The notes below the pieces were generated by a model. That model searched no databases and was not told the origin of the DNA. It worked only from the letters and a program-made list of their open reading frames with translations. This document shows, one piece after another, positions 49,001-59,300 of a stretch of DNA of 64,000 bases (position 1 is the stretch's first letter; the number at the start of each line of letters is the position of its first letter). The position numbers were made by a program, and so were the translations under genes. The stretch lies in the NCBI GenBank assembly GCA_027574665.1, contig CM050665.1:744001-808000 (forward strand), written 5' to 3'. The stretch comes from Rhynochetos jubatus. Its lineage: Eukaryota > Chordata > Aves > Eurypygiformes > Rhynochetidae.

Positions 49001-52000
49001 TCTAAAGTGAACCGGAAGATCACTGATGCACAACCGACACCCTGGTATGGATATGTCGTGTTGATCTGAGGCTGCGAGTCACTACTGAGAAGCAGAAATG
49101 AGGTTTCATTTCTTTAATAAGTAATTTGACTTCTGGAATTGTGATCTATCAGTGTCCTCTAAAGCGTTAGGAACTGGACTGCTGGTGAGGACAGAGTTCA
49201 TGTGCCAAATGGCATCACAGTCACCCAGCACCCTGTGGTGGCTCCTGCACACGCAGCCTGTGTGATGCCAGTGGCTGAATTTCCAGTCAGCAGGGAGGAT
49301 TTTGCCCCAGTCTGGTGGCAGGGACCATCTGAAGAGATTTCTGCCCTCTTATGGGGGTATGCTCTGTTTCCTAGGATCTGGAGTTCACGAATCTTTTGCT
49401 ACTGGAGGAATCTAAGAAAGTCCCATTGGCCCCATTTTCTTGCTTACTTTTGTGGGACTCTGTGTTGGTGACTTGTCATCTCCTTGTGGTTTTCATCAGC
49501 TACAAACCACCGGGAAGGACCAGGGGGCTCAGTGTCTGCCTGCAGCACAGCTACTCTGCAGTTCTCAACGTGCTGTTTATAGTGTGAATGGCCACAAATG
49601 TGGAATCACCAGAGGAGATCCTTTCCCATTCAGTATTCCTTGATTTGAATTACAGCATGGAAACTACTGTAAGAACACCTACAAGCAGACAGGGCTAAGA
49701 GAGATAAAAGAGAGGTAAAGACATGATTCAGCTCATCTGAATGTACTGGGAGCAAATAGGGCTGATAAGGCCCATCAGAGCATCTCCCATAACAAATGGA
49801 ATGGCACTGGTGAACTCCTTAAACTCCAGCCGTCTTGTCTTTCCGAGCAATTGGGAGGAAAACGAGCCAGGCAATATACTAGCAGGGAATGGAGGAGGGG
49901 GAACATTGAAAAAATCCCTCTCTGTATAGCAAACTGCTAGATTTGCATGAAGTGAGTTTGGCAGTGAGGACTGAAGGCCTTCCCCATCCCAGACACAGCA
50001 TGAAAGGAAAACGCTAGGACTAGGTACGAACCTTTCGCAGGCTTGTAAAAGCATATACCAATTCCTCCTTTTTGTCTTCCAGAGAAACAATTTCCCATTA
50101 CAATACCATATACTGAGTATCAACAGCAGTTAACTACAGACAACACGATCCAGGTAACCGCTTTATGTCACGTAGAAGGTGGGATTCAAGTGCTGGTGCA
50201 AAGAGACATCACCCTGGACAATCCTGCCATTGACATACAGGTAAACTGCTGTCTCTTTGCTCTAACTGCAGGGGCAGAGAAAGGGGAAAATGAGCTCTTG
50301 TAAGCACTTTCTTCCCTGAAAGAGATGTTCTGCTCACATTCTGCCGTCGTCTATCACACATCTCCTATGTCCTCTTCTGATGACTAAGAAGGCTCAGACA
50401 GAAAAGAATACCGAGAACCTGACCTTTCAAGCATTTTCTTTGTACAGGTACTTGGTGAAGCAAAAGTGAATAAAGAAGTGGATGTGGAAGTGACATTTAC
50501 CAATCCTATTGACGTGGAAGTGACGGACTGTGTGCTGCAGGTAGAAGGCAATGATCTGCTCAGAGGAATCCTTGAGATAAAGTAAGTATGAGAAATGCCT
50601 CCTTCCTGCTATTAGAGATACATGAGGAAGAACACAGGCATGGATGGCTTGGAACCAAACAGTGGGACGAGACAGCTTTTTCTTCTTGCTGTAACTTGGG
50701 ACGCCAGTCAGTGTCTCATCTCATACAGCTTTGAACCAGCTCTTCATCTAACCTAGACTTTGGCTCCATGGTTTGGGAGGGCAAATCACAGCTGTCATAA
50801 CTGGACAGAACATGTTTTCCTGCCTATCTGGCAGGATCCCACAGTTCCAGAAAAAACATACATTTTTACCCATGGAGTAAATTCTGCTGAGGCTGTCTAT
50901 GCTGCTAAAGGCCAGATGGATTGAACCTCCTTATTCTGGTCATAGGGCCAACAATGACTGTTTCTGTCCATACTACACTCAAATTATAGCCTGTATTAAC
51001 CAGTTGGGGTTTTTTCCTTTTATTAGATGGACTGCAGGTGCCAGTCTGGGTGTTCAGCTTTCTGAAAAATCTGCATTTACATCAAACAGACAGATATACG
51101 TGTGAAAAGCAGACACACCAGTGTCCCAGCTTCGGGAACAGAAGCAGATCATTAAGACACAGCTTGTGATACCCAAGGATGGCAACCCTGAAAAACACAA
51201 GCTAAGGTGTGCCCTGTGCACAGCTATTCCAGACACAGTAAACCGTGACTATGGGGATAGCTTTTAAAGAACAGCCCAAATCATGGCCAGCAGCCTTAGA
51301 TGGCTCAATTTACGTTACTAAGGCCTGGAACTTGAGCACAGCTGAAATTCATGAGACAGGCAGGAAGAGAGTAGGAAAACTGGTGAATGTTACAACAGAA
51401 GTTTGGGTTTGGTTCTTAGATTAAAAAAAAAAGGGTTTTCCAAACCAAGACCAATGGGCACACTGATTTTCAAGCTCTGCTTTCAGAACTCCACAAAATA
51501 CTTACGTTAGGAGATTAATAAACAGAGTCAACTAACCATTAGATGGTGCTGAGATGGAGAACGAGAACACTGGAACGAAGTAGGTTCCTTCTACTAGAGC
51601 TCCCAGGTTCCTGGTTTTATGCTTTGATGAGTATGTACCTTGTCTTGCTCGTTTTCCTTCAAGATTTCACCACTGGAACAGAAAGGTTACATTTTCAGAC
51701 TGTCCCCTACTTCGCATCTATACAAAATCACACACAAACTTGACCTGTGCTAGCAAATGTGGTTACTCTCTGGGTGTGAGAGTGCTCTTTAACTGAGCAT
51801 ACAGACAAACACACAGACACAGCAACTTAACACTGCCCATTGCTTCTGAGCAACTAGGAATGGTCTATCCCATCATCTGTAAGAGCTCCTGAGGGAATTT
51901 AGCAACACTATGTTGTCTGTCACATACAACTTTATCCTCAGGCAAGACGAGACAAAGAGGGTAAGGCTGTTTGGGAAAACCATAAACATGACTTTCCAAG

Positions 52001-52571
52001 AATTACAAAATACACTGGTCAGACTTTCCTGCTGTGCAAACACTGAGGTTTTCTCAGTGCTAGAATCTATTCTAACTCAGAAGTTGCATTAACCTTCTTC
52101 ATGGTCTCAGATTATTCGTCTTTTAATGATTCACAGATGTATTTTACACCCTCTATTCTGCATGAAGTTTTATCTCATACGATGCTAGAACGTCCCCCTT
52201 TGTGTGCTGTGGCACTGCACAAGGTATCTGTGAGAGACCTCAGTGTGTGGGCTTGAGTATTTAACTATCAGACAGCCAAGCCCTGTACGGTCTTTGCATG
52301 GCCAGCCTACACTGAACTGCTGGGAATTCTTCCTTAAGATGGGAGACGGTTAATGAAGAAACTCAGACATGATGCACGAGCCTGTTTTCAGCTTATATTT
52401 TTCCCTTCGTTTCCTGTTTTTAGCGTCCCACCACTGAAAGCCAGCGAGAAATCCAGCACGAGGTTTAAACTCACCCCTTCTGCAACTGGTCCCAAACATC
52501 TACTTGTTAATTTCTCCTGTGATAAATTTGCAGATATCAAGACCTTTAAGATGGTAAATGTGATTGACTAA
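34029..52571 (+). CDS. TGM3: Protein-glutamine gamma-glutamyltransferase E (transglutaminase 3), complete, 13 coding exons
   Basis: Ca2+-dependent enzyme that forms isopeptide bonds between Gln and Lys side chains. In mammals TGM3 cross-links cornified-envelope proteins in epidermis and hair. Exons: 34029-34035, 41109-41276, 41571-41813, 42399-42517, 43007-43135, 44525-44702, 44869-45004, 45877-45980, 46438-46683, 48091-48396, 50083-50240, 50448-50581, 52424-52571. They sum to 2076 nt (691 residues plus stop; human has 693) with GT..AG introns and consistent phases. Domains: N-terminal beta-sandwich (~1-139), catalytic core (~140-460), linker (~460-477), two beta-barrels (~478-691). Catalytic Cys272 lies in YGQCWVFA, His330 in FHVWNE, Asp353 in [10 protein letters not shown]; Trp236 and Trp327 are present. 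Ca2+ ligands align at Ala221/Asn224/Asn226/Asp228, Asn393/Ser415/Glu443/Glu448 and Asp301/Asp303/Asn305/Asp324. No signal peptide, as expected. The main alternative is a close TGM3-like paralogue. Confidence 0.92.
34036..41108 (+). other. TGM3: TGM3 intron 1 (7.1 kb)
   Basis: From GTAAGT to TTTTATAG. No exon, repeat family or RNA gene recognised inside; short open frames only. Confidence 0.7.
41109..41276 (+). CDS. TGM3: TGM3 exon 2
   Basis: Encodes the start of the beta-sandwich domain, including [17 protein letters not shown], the conserved L-x-V-RRGQ-x-F motif of transglutaminases. Acceptor TTTTTTATAG, donor ATAG before GTATGG. Phase 1 at both ends. Confidence 0.9.
41571..41813 (+). CDS. 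TGM3: TGM3 exon 3
   Basis: Rest of the beta-sandwich: [24 protein letters not shown] and [11 protein letters not shown], all family hallmarks. Acceptor TTCCTTAAAAG, donor TTCAG before GTACGA. Confidence 0.93.
42399..42517 (+). CDS. TGM3: TGM3 exon 4
   Basis: 119 nt, the usual size of this exon. Encodes [20 protein letters not shown] and [19 protein letters not shown] at the start of the catalytic core. Acceptor GGCTTTCCAG, donor CCAG before GTAAAT. Confidence 0.93.
43007..43135 (+). CDS. TGM3: TGM3 exon 5
   Basis: 129 nt, starts with [16 protein letters not shown] and ends [14 protein letters not shown]. Ala221 of the first Ca2+ site is here. Acceptor TCTGTAACAG, donor ATG before GTAAGC. 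Confidence 0.93.
43470..43790 (-). mobile_element. Old CR1-like LINE fragment in intron 5
   Basis: Minus-strand orientation. GTGAGGAGTTTTTCTCTTAT and CACCTTGGCAGCC-type segments resemble the CR1 3' body (the part reading that early settlers failed to keep intact is heavily mutated). No octamer tail is seen. Assignment rests on scattered matches. Confidence 0.5.
44525..44702 (+). CDS. TGM3: TGM3 exon 6 (catalytic cysteine)
   Basis: 178 nt, the usual size. Starts [16 protein letters not shown], which carries Ca2+ site 1 ligands and Trp236, and contains [11 protein letters not shown] with nucleophile Cys272. Acceptor TTTTTACAG, donor ACAG before GTATGT. Confidence 0.95.
44869..45004 (+). CDS. 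TGM3: TGM3 exon 7
   Basis: Encodes [20 protein letters not shown] and the third Ca2+ site (Asp301, Asp303, Asn305, Asp324). Position 307, Ser in human TGM3, is Arg here. Acceptor GCTCTTTAG, donor TATG before GTAAGG. Confidence 0.94.
45877..45980 (+). CDS. TGM3: TGM3 exon 8 (catalytic His and Asp)
   Basis: 104 nt, the usual size. [19 protein letters not shown] holds His330 and [10 protein letters not shown] holds Asp353. Acceptor GCATGTGTAG, donor GGAG before GTACAC. Confidence 0.95.
46438..46683 (+). CDS. TGM3: TGM3 exon 9
   Basis: 246 nt. Encodes [17 protein letters not shown] (Asn393), Ser415, STKAVG and DYKYEEG (Glu443), completing Ca2+ site 2 with Glu448 in the next exon. Acceptor GATGCTGTAG, donor AAG before GTAAAG. 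Confidence 0.95.
48091..48396 (+). CDS. TGM3: TGM3 exon 10 (linker and first barrel)
   Basis: 306 nt. Encodes GSKKERDTF, a Lys-rich linker, then [19 protein letters not shown] and [20 protein letters not shown] of the first beta-barrel. The linker aligns with the region where human TGM3 is activated by proteolysis. Acceptor TCTCTGACAG, donor GAAG before GTAATT. Confidence 0.94.
48518..48637 (+). other. Candidate cassette exon in TGM3 intron 10
   Basis: 120 nt flanked by a TTTAATTTCTATGCAG acceptor and a GACG/GTGAGT donor. Read in the phase left by exon 10 it is open throughout (starts [11 protein letters not shown], ends SREWKEDG) and restores the phase, so inclusion would add 40 residues in frame between exons 10 and 11. 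The first residues weakly resemble the start of the normal exon 11 ([10 protein letters not shown]). It could be a decayed exon duplicate, a rare alternative exon or chance; human TGM3 has no such exon that I know of. Confidence 0.3.
50083..50240 (+). CDS. TGM3: TGM3 exon 11
   Basis: 158 nt. Reads [20 protein letters not shown] and ends [17 protein letters not shown], matching the end of barrel 1 and start of barrel 2. Acceptor TTTGTCTTCCAG, donor CAG before GTAAAC. Confidence 0.93.
50448..50581 (+). CDS. TGM3: TGM3 exon 12
   Basis: 134 nt. Encodes [20 protein letters not shown] and [19 protein letters not shown] of the second barrel (N-P-L/I and V-EG-L motifs). Acceptor TTTGTACAG, donor AAA before GTAAGT. 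Confidence 0.94.
52424..52571 (+). CDS. TGM3: TGM3 exon 13 (C-terminus and stop)
   Basis: 148 nt of coding sequence. Encodes [37 protein letters not shown] and ends MVNVID before TAA. Acceptor TTCCTGTTTTTAG. Confidence 0.94.
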
Positions 52572-52720
52572 CGAGCAGACACACAATGAATGGTCTGTGT
52601 GTGCACAAAGTCAACAAAATATCGTAATCTTGTATAAGAAAACAATGAGAAAATCAGCAAAACTTCCTGTGACCAGGAGTTACCAGCGTCCTAACGTTAC
52701 AATTTTACATTGTGATTTTA

Positions 52721-52726
52721 AATAAA
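52721..52726 (+). terminator. TGM3: TGM3 polyadenylation signal
   Basis: AATAAA in the context ATTTTAAATAAACTG, 150 nt after the stop codon, implying a 3' UTR of roughly 170 nt. It is the first canonical signal after the stop. Confidence 0.75.
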
Positions 52727-53244
52727 CTGAGGAATGGTTGATTCTTCAATCATGTTGCAAGTGTCCATGTTATTAAAAAGAGCATCACACCTCCTATTCA
52801 GAGTGAATGTTTGGCGTTTGTCTGGCTTTGTCTGGAAATCATTCCTTCTGGCTCCAGATGTCTCTACACAAACATTTATACACTCACTTTCACACACTCA
52901 AAGCCGCCTAGAGCAGACCTTCCAAGCTGTGTTTCTCCTGAATGCAGCCATGGCACTACAGAGCAGCCAGGATGAGTGGCACAATTTACATCATTTTTCC
53001 TTTCTCTGGTAAATCGCAGTGACCAGGTGAGGCACGGGAAACGTTCAGAAGGAACTGGGGTGGTGCCCAGTTTGAGAGCCGTTTGACAAACATGTTGAGA
53101 TCATTTCCCAGCTCAACATATGTGACAGCTGTGCATGCTGGTGTTTCGCGCTTGCTGAAAGTCTTCCTTGGGAATCAAAGGGAGTCTTAGCTTTAAGTCT
53201 AACAGTATTTTAACTTGAGAAGGGTTAGGAATTCTTCACTATAG

Positions 53245-54260
53245 ACTGTGTGTCAGGAGGTCATATTTGAGAAGTTGCAGCTGCCTGGGGAAGTTCCCAC
53301 TGACCAGGTAAGAGGAAACATAACTCCAGTTTTTCAAGAAGGAAATAAGGAGGGCCTGGGGAACTCCAGGCCAGTCAGTCTCACATCTGTGCCCAGCAAG
53401 ATCATGGAGCAGATCCTCCCAGAAAACATGCTAAGGCACAGGGAAAACAAGGAGGGGATTGGTGACAGCCAACATGGCTTCACCAAGGGCAGATCCTGCC
53501 TGAGAAATGTGGTGGCTTCTACGATGGGGTTATGGTGCTGGTGGCATCCTTGACTCTAAACTGGAGAGACATGGATTTGATGGGTGGACATCTTGGTGGG
53601 TAAGGAATTGGCTGAATGCTTGCACTCAAAGAGTTGCAGTGACCAACTCTGTGTCCAAGTGGAGACCAGTCACAAGTGCCCTTCCTCGAATGTCAGTATT
53701 GGGACCGGCACTGTTCAGTATCTTGGTTGGCAAAATGGACAGCGGGTTGAGGGAGGTGATTGTACCCTTCTGCTCTGCTCTGGTGAGATCCCACCTGGAG
53801 TTCTGTGTCCAGCTCTGGGGTCCCCAACACAGGAAAGACATGGCCCTGTTAGAGCTGGTCCATAGGAGGGCCACAATAATTATCAGAGGGCTGAAGCCCC
53901 TCTCCTATGGGGACAGGCTGAGAGAGTTGGGGTTGTTCAGCCTGGAGAAGGGAAGGGGTCTACGAGAAAGCTGGAGGGCACTTTTCACAAGGGCAGGGAG
54001 TGACAGGACAAGGGGTGACGGGTTTAACCGGAAAGAGGGAGATGGAGATGGGCCATCAGGAAGGAATTCTTCCCGCAGAGGGTGGGGAGCACTGGGACAG
54101 GTTGCCCAGAGAAGCTGTGGGTGCCCCATCCCTGGGAGTGCCCAAGGCCAGGCTGGATGAGGCTGGGAGCACCCTGGTCTAGTGGAAGGTGTCCCTTTCC
54201 CTGGCAGGGGGTGGGACTGGGTGGGCTTTAAGGTCCCTCCCAGCCCAAACCTTTCTACAA
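53245..54260 (+). mobile_element. CR1 LINE fragment with decayed reverse-transcriptase end and 3' tail
   Basis: About 1 kb. The first part translates to reverse-transcriptase-like stretches (SRPVSLTSVPSKIMEQI, DSQHGFTKGRSCL), then jumps by internal deletion to the CR1 3' body ([22 protein letters not shown]) and the GAAGCTGTGGGTGCCCC tail. Frameshifts and deletions make it non-functional. It sits in the TGM3-TGM6 interval. Confidence 0.93.
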
Positions 54261-56295
54261 AGTCATGTCTCAGAGTTCATGTTTAGTAAAGCTTATGTTC
54301 ACTCTCCATGAGAGGATAGGTACGGGACAAAACTGAGTTCCAGAAACAAGTGAACTAGGTGTAGCCCAGTAAGTGACTTTATTTATGGCCAATAATTATA
54401 CAGCAGTAAGATAACCTCTGACTGAAAATTATTTGTGCAGATTAAGTGAATGGAAAGTCAAGCTATTGCTCTATTGCGCTTTGGACTGCTGGGCCAGGAA
54501 GTCAGTAACACCTTCAGAAGTGCCTGGAACCAGCCCTGTGTCCTCACTTCCTTTCACCACACAGCACAGCGTGCTGGTGATGTGCCACAGGGACTCCTCA
54601 TGTTACATGAGCAGCCCAAGCTCAGGTTGGCTATAAACCCCTTTTGTCCTTGTAGCCTGCAAAACTACTTCAGGAGGGCACTTGCAGCCCCACAGTTTTC
54701 CACTGCCAGTCACACAACATTAGTATGAGACCACTCATACGGGACGCTAACGAGATGAGCTACAGAGGGCTGTACAAGCAGCCCAGGTACCCTCTCTTTT
54801 TCTCCTTACATTCCTCAAGGCTTGCCAAAGCCAAGGCCTCTCATCGTGTGGACCAAACAACCGAAGTTCAAGCTCCAGCACAGCCTTGCAACTAGAATGT
54901 GGATACGTTTAATGACTTCTTTTCACATCTCATGTGTGCGTGAACACAACCAGACTGTGCTGACGTGAAGTGAACCACACCAGCAGAAATCAGAGAAGCG
55001 TGTAAAGAGGACCTCTGGGGGAATTCAGAGGAAGGCAACACCCTTCCCCTGCAACACCTGACACGCACAAGGAGCTCATCAAATTTGTGTCTGCTTGGAC
55101 ACAGACTCACAGAAGGGCTTCTGCACATTTCTGTCGAAGTTACACCGATTTCCTCTTTCTAGTAAAGGGTGGAACAATGCCAGCGTAAGGTGCGACATGG
55201 TTACCTTGAGGAGATGATAGTGCAACACTTGCACAATAGGAGAGGAATGAAAAAAGAGAGCATGTTTTCCTCTGAAAGTTGGCAAACTGCACTGCAGTTT
55301 CAAGGCTGTGAAACAAGGAAAAAGGAGGAACAAAATATTTTGAACCATTTTGGATGATGGGTGGGTGGAACTGAGCTAGGAAAAACACCTTCCACAATGT
55401 TAAGTCATTACTCACTCAGGAGGCCATGAGCACTGCATTCCAAAGGGATTAGAAAAGCAGGTGCCGATGCTTTGCTGTGGTGAAGGTGCCAGCTGGGGAT
55501 GTAGGCCAGGCTGAGACGGAGGTTCTGGTGGCTTGGTGAACACCCCGTGGGTGTGTCAGATGGGGTAAAGGGGGTGGCTGCTGCTGAGACAGAAAAAGTG
55601 TTCCAAGATTTAATTACCTATGCGAGGAGCAAGGAAGAAGAAAGGAAACAGTCATACTGGAGGCAGGGATGTGTAACACCTGAAGCAATCACTATAAGTA
55701 CCCAACACCCCAACTGGTCCATGCGGTTTGTCACTGGGGCTCTGGGTGAAGAGCAGGTAACATCAGAGGCTTGTGGCTCTTACGGTTTCCAAGGAATATA
55801 AATTAAGGAAAAGAGAAAAAGACCAACTGAAGTAGCTCTGAACAGCAATCAAATCCATTCCCGGAACAAGTTCTGACAGCCTGAACATCCCAGAAACTTC
55901 CACCAGGCGGAAGGACGTCTGAATTATAACGTAAGTGGGGATACACCATGCCAGGTACGCCACTGCCGAGCAGTTTCAGTGTTTTCCGTTCAGGACAGGG
56001 CTAGCAGGAGCCAGTACTCTGCTTTGATGCCATGAGGGCTAAAAAAGTTTCTCTAAAAGCTGTAAGAAGTCAATTTATTGGTAAAATCCACCTTAGAAAC
56101 AGCTGTTGGCGCTTAATTTGTACATTTTCTTTTTTTTTTGCTTTGTAATTTAAAATTCAGACTAATTTAAGTCTTTGCTGAGTGCTAAAACATTAATGGA
56201 GCTGCGGAAGCTTAAACAGATAAATATTCTTCCTGACAACAATGTCACTTTATTATCTCCACACCTTTCAATGGGGGTAGAAAAAGAAAACCAAA
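54261..56295. other. Intergenic DNA between the two TGM genes
   Basis: No exon, RNA gene or repeat family recognised. Short open frames only, the longest about 90 codons, without splice support. Confidence 0.5.
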
Positions 56296-56301
56296 TATAT
56301 T
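56296..56301 (+). promoter_or_regulatory. Possible TATA box of the second TGM gene
   Basis: TATATT in CCAAATATATTCAC, 82 nt before the proposed ATG. The spacing resembles that of TGM3 (93 nt), but the match is weaker and the first exon itself is inferred. Confidence 0.35.
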
Positions 56302-56377
56302 CACAGTTGTGAGGACAGATAGTCTGGGTTTTTTTTAACAAAACCTTTGCTGGAATAGTGGTGTGGAGCTGGCTGAC

Positions 56378-56384
56378 ATGGCAG
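56378..56384 (+). CDS. TGM6: Second TGM gene, proposed coding exon 1
   Basis: ATGGCAG before GTAAAC, with G at -3 and G at +4. Joined to exon 2 it gives [11 protein letters not shown] in frame, as expected for a transglutaminase N-terminus. A seven-base exon cannot be certain by eye; it is the best match I found between the polyadenylation site of TGM3 and 58860. Confidence 0.55.
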
Positions 56385-59300
56385 GTAAACGGGTGTTTGG
56401 TTCTGGTGGGAGTTTATTGTTTCACGTAAGTCAGGGGGCACTGGAAATAATCTGAGAGGCAAAAAACCCGTCTAAAAGCAACTCGCAGCTGTTGAACAGA
56501 ACCGGAGGTGATATTAACCAATCTGGATGTTAAGTAATCAGGAAATGCTCCTTTTTCCTTCATGTGGCTCTTACATCCCACCACACTCCCTGTTTCCTCA
56601 TCCTTAAAGAAAGCTCATTCACAGCACACCTATTATCCCTCGTAGGAAGTTCTCCTTGTCTTGGGATGCAAGAGAACGCATTTCCTCTGAGTAAATAACC
56701 ATGGTATCTCCTCCCATAATTACACCCACATTGAGTAGGAACATTGGCATTAGACACACAGGTATCAGAGGAACTAGTTAATTAGTTTGACAAGTCTACA
56801 GGTATTAATAACAACTGCTAAGTACCTCTTCCTTCTCTCAAATTTTAGCTGACAGCACGAAAAGATTGCTGGCTTTTTATGATTAACGTGACTTGGACAC
56901 CCTTGGAGCACAAAGCCGAAGGTGTATGCGAGTCTCCTAAGCTGAGGGAATGGCAGGTGAGTTCTGCGCGTCACTGGCACTTCCTTCCCTTCAGCAGGAG
57001 CTTGATTCCGGATGGAAGACACGTGCCCATAGGTACCAGCTCAGATTTGTTATCTGAAGGGAAGTTTATATTGTAATTTGCTCTTGCACTTGATTTTCAA
57101 AGCTTTGTTGCTGTAAGGTCTGTTTGAGGGTAACTTCTGAACTAAGCAGAGGATGTTCGGGGGGAAAGAAAGAAAGGAAATTCCCGTGACTTGAGAAGGC
57201 ACCATGCAGAACTCCAGCGCAACCCTTTGGGCTTTAAATGCTGTTTCACAGACGTGTTAGGCTTGGTGTGACCACAACCGGTGTAACCCCCGCTAACGCA
57301 GCAGTGAGCATGGAGCAGCTGACAGGAATGCAAAGATGCATTAAAACCCTACCAGAGGAGAACAGTAATGACAGTATCTCTGCTTTTTAAAGCTTAAGAT
57401 CAATTGAGCTGGGCACTGCAAAGCAGGTTCTTTCTTGTTTAATGATAAAACGAGTATTTTCACATCGGTTTTTAAAACGTTGCCTTGCAGGGATACAGCA
57501 GCCACTGCTGTTCCCTGTGGTCCCAGCCGTGCTAAAGATGCTCTCATTCAGCCTGTCAGCTCTTGCTCACACTGCTTCTTTGTGGTCTCAGACTACAAAT
57601 AGAACCCTCTTCCTTGAATTTAATTATGGTACTTTTTTGTATAAGTTGGATTTTACTCTTACTTCTTCCAAGATTCTACTTAAACTGTCGTCTGATAGGC
57701 AGCTTATGCTTCCAGATCTGACTTAATATGCCACTGCTGCACTTCACAGTAGGAGACAGACTTGGAAGCGTAACAGATTATCCCTACCTAAGGGGGCACG
57801 GTGCCACAGGCCTTAATCCATCCTTTCCACCCCTCTCTTTTTTGTTGCTGCTATTGTTTTCTTTTGAATTCCCATTACAGTGGTGGCGGTCATGTCCCTC
57901 CAGCCTCACTGAAGTTATAACACTAGCTTTAATAAAAGAGATTTGGAAGAATCTTCTCCAAGGTACTTGTGCTAAGCATTTGCCACGTTGCAACGCGGTG
58001 CTCCAGGCCTGCTCCGCGGGGTGTCCCCGGGCAGGTGTAACAGGACAGTGTAACCGCTGAGTCCGAGTGGAGCCATAAAACACGAACTGTAGAACGGAAA
58101 ACAACCTTGCAAGGGAGATCATGTATGTAAGCATTTGTCAAAAAGGTAGTTTAGCATTTATGGCGGGAAGAGTTACTTCATGGGGTTTAAAATATAGGTC
58201 ATAACGGTATGTGTGCAGGGGGACATGGTATCAGGGAATTCCAGGCACACCATAAGTCATCGGAACTCCTCTAGGACATGAAAGTAGTGCCGACTAGAGC
58301 CCTGCGGCCTGGTTGTCACTTTGGACAGAGCTGAATTCAGTCAGCCTGACTGCTTTGTCAGAAGCTCAACCTGGGTCCTGACATACTTCTCATTCACTCA
58401 CAGAAGACAGCGGGTTTCTCCCTATGCATCTTTCCCTCCTCCTTGCCAATGGCATCAGGATGTAAGCAGGAAAACTATGACGTCCTAAGAGCCGTTTCTG
58501 GGAACCTAAAAATATATACGTTGAAAACGCAGAGGTGCTACAGGCCACTTTATTTGGTGCTGACTGTGACATGACACTGATTCACCCCTGTAAACTTTTT
58601 CCTAAGTCCAGTGCTAAAGCAGCATCCGGCACCATGCAGAAGGTACACAAGTCCTCTGCGAACAACGGCCCTTAAAACAACCCCAGCAAACACTTCCATT
58701 ACTGACCACTGGATTTAATCATTTCAATGGAGCATCTGCTTTTTAGCTGTCCTTCCTCCAGCAAAATATACCTGCTCTTGGCATCCTCATCATGTCACGT
58801 AACAGCAAATGACTTTGTTCCATGCTGGCTGTTCTTCACGCCTCTCCTTCTGTTTTACAGATCTGACACCAACACACATCAGCTGGCAGCCCTCAGCAAA
58901 TGCAGGCACCCACCACACTGACAGATATGGCAGCACGGAGCTGGTGGTGAGGCGAGGACAAGCCTTCACTATTACTCTGTACTTCAACCGGCCGAAGCAG
59001 CCCAGGGAGAGCCTCACCTTTGTCATTGAAACTGGTAACGTTCCCTCAGCTTAAGACAGGCCCTCACAGAACCATCACCTTTATCCCTTTCGTTCCCTTA
59101 TTCTACTTGGACATGCAATTTCTCTTCATGCGTTTTTAATGCTTCCCCCCCCAGAGTGTTCATTGCAAGTGTGAGGTTAATACTGAAGCCACACTCAAAT
59201 GTCAACCAATTGCCCCTTCTTCCTGGTAGGACCATGCCCCTCCGAGTCTCACCGTACAAAGGCAGCATTTAACCTCTCAGAGGTGGGGGCCAACGGCTGG

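Noticed and set aside
53507..54160. 217-codon open frame between the TGM genes
   Set aside because: It is the body and tail of a CR1 LINE copy, not a host gene.
55547..55801. 84-codon open frame in the TGM3-TGM6 interval
   Set aside because: No splice support, no known motif, length expected by chance.
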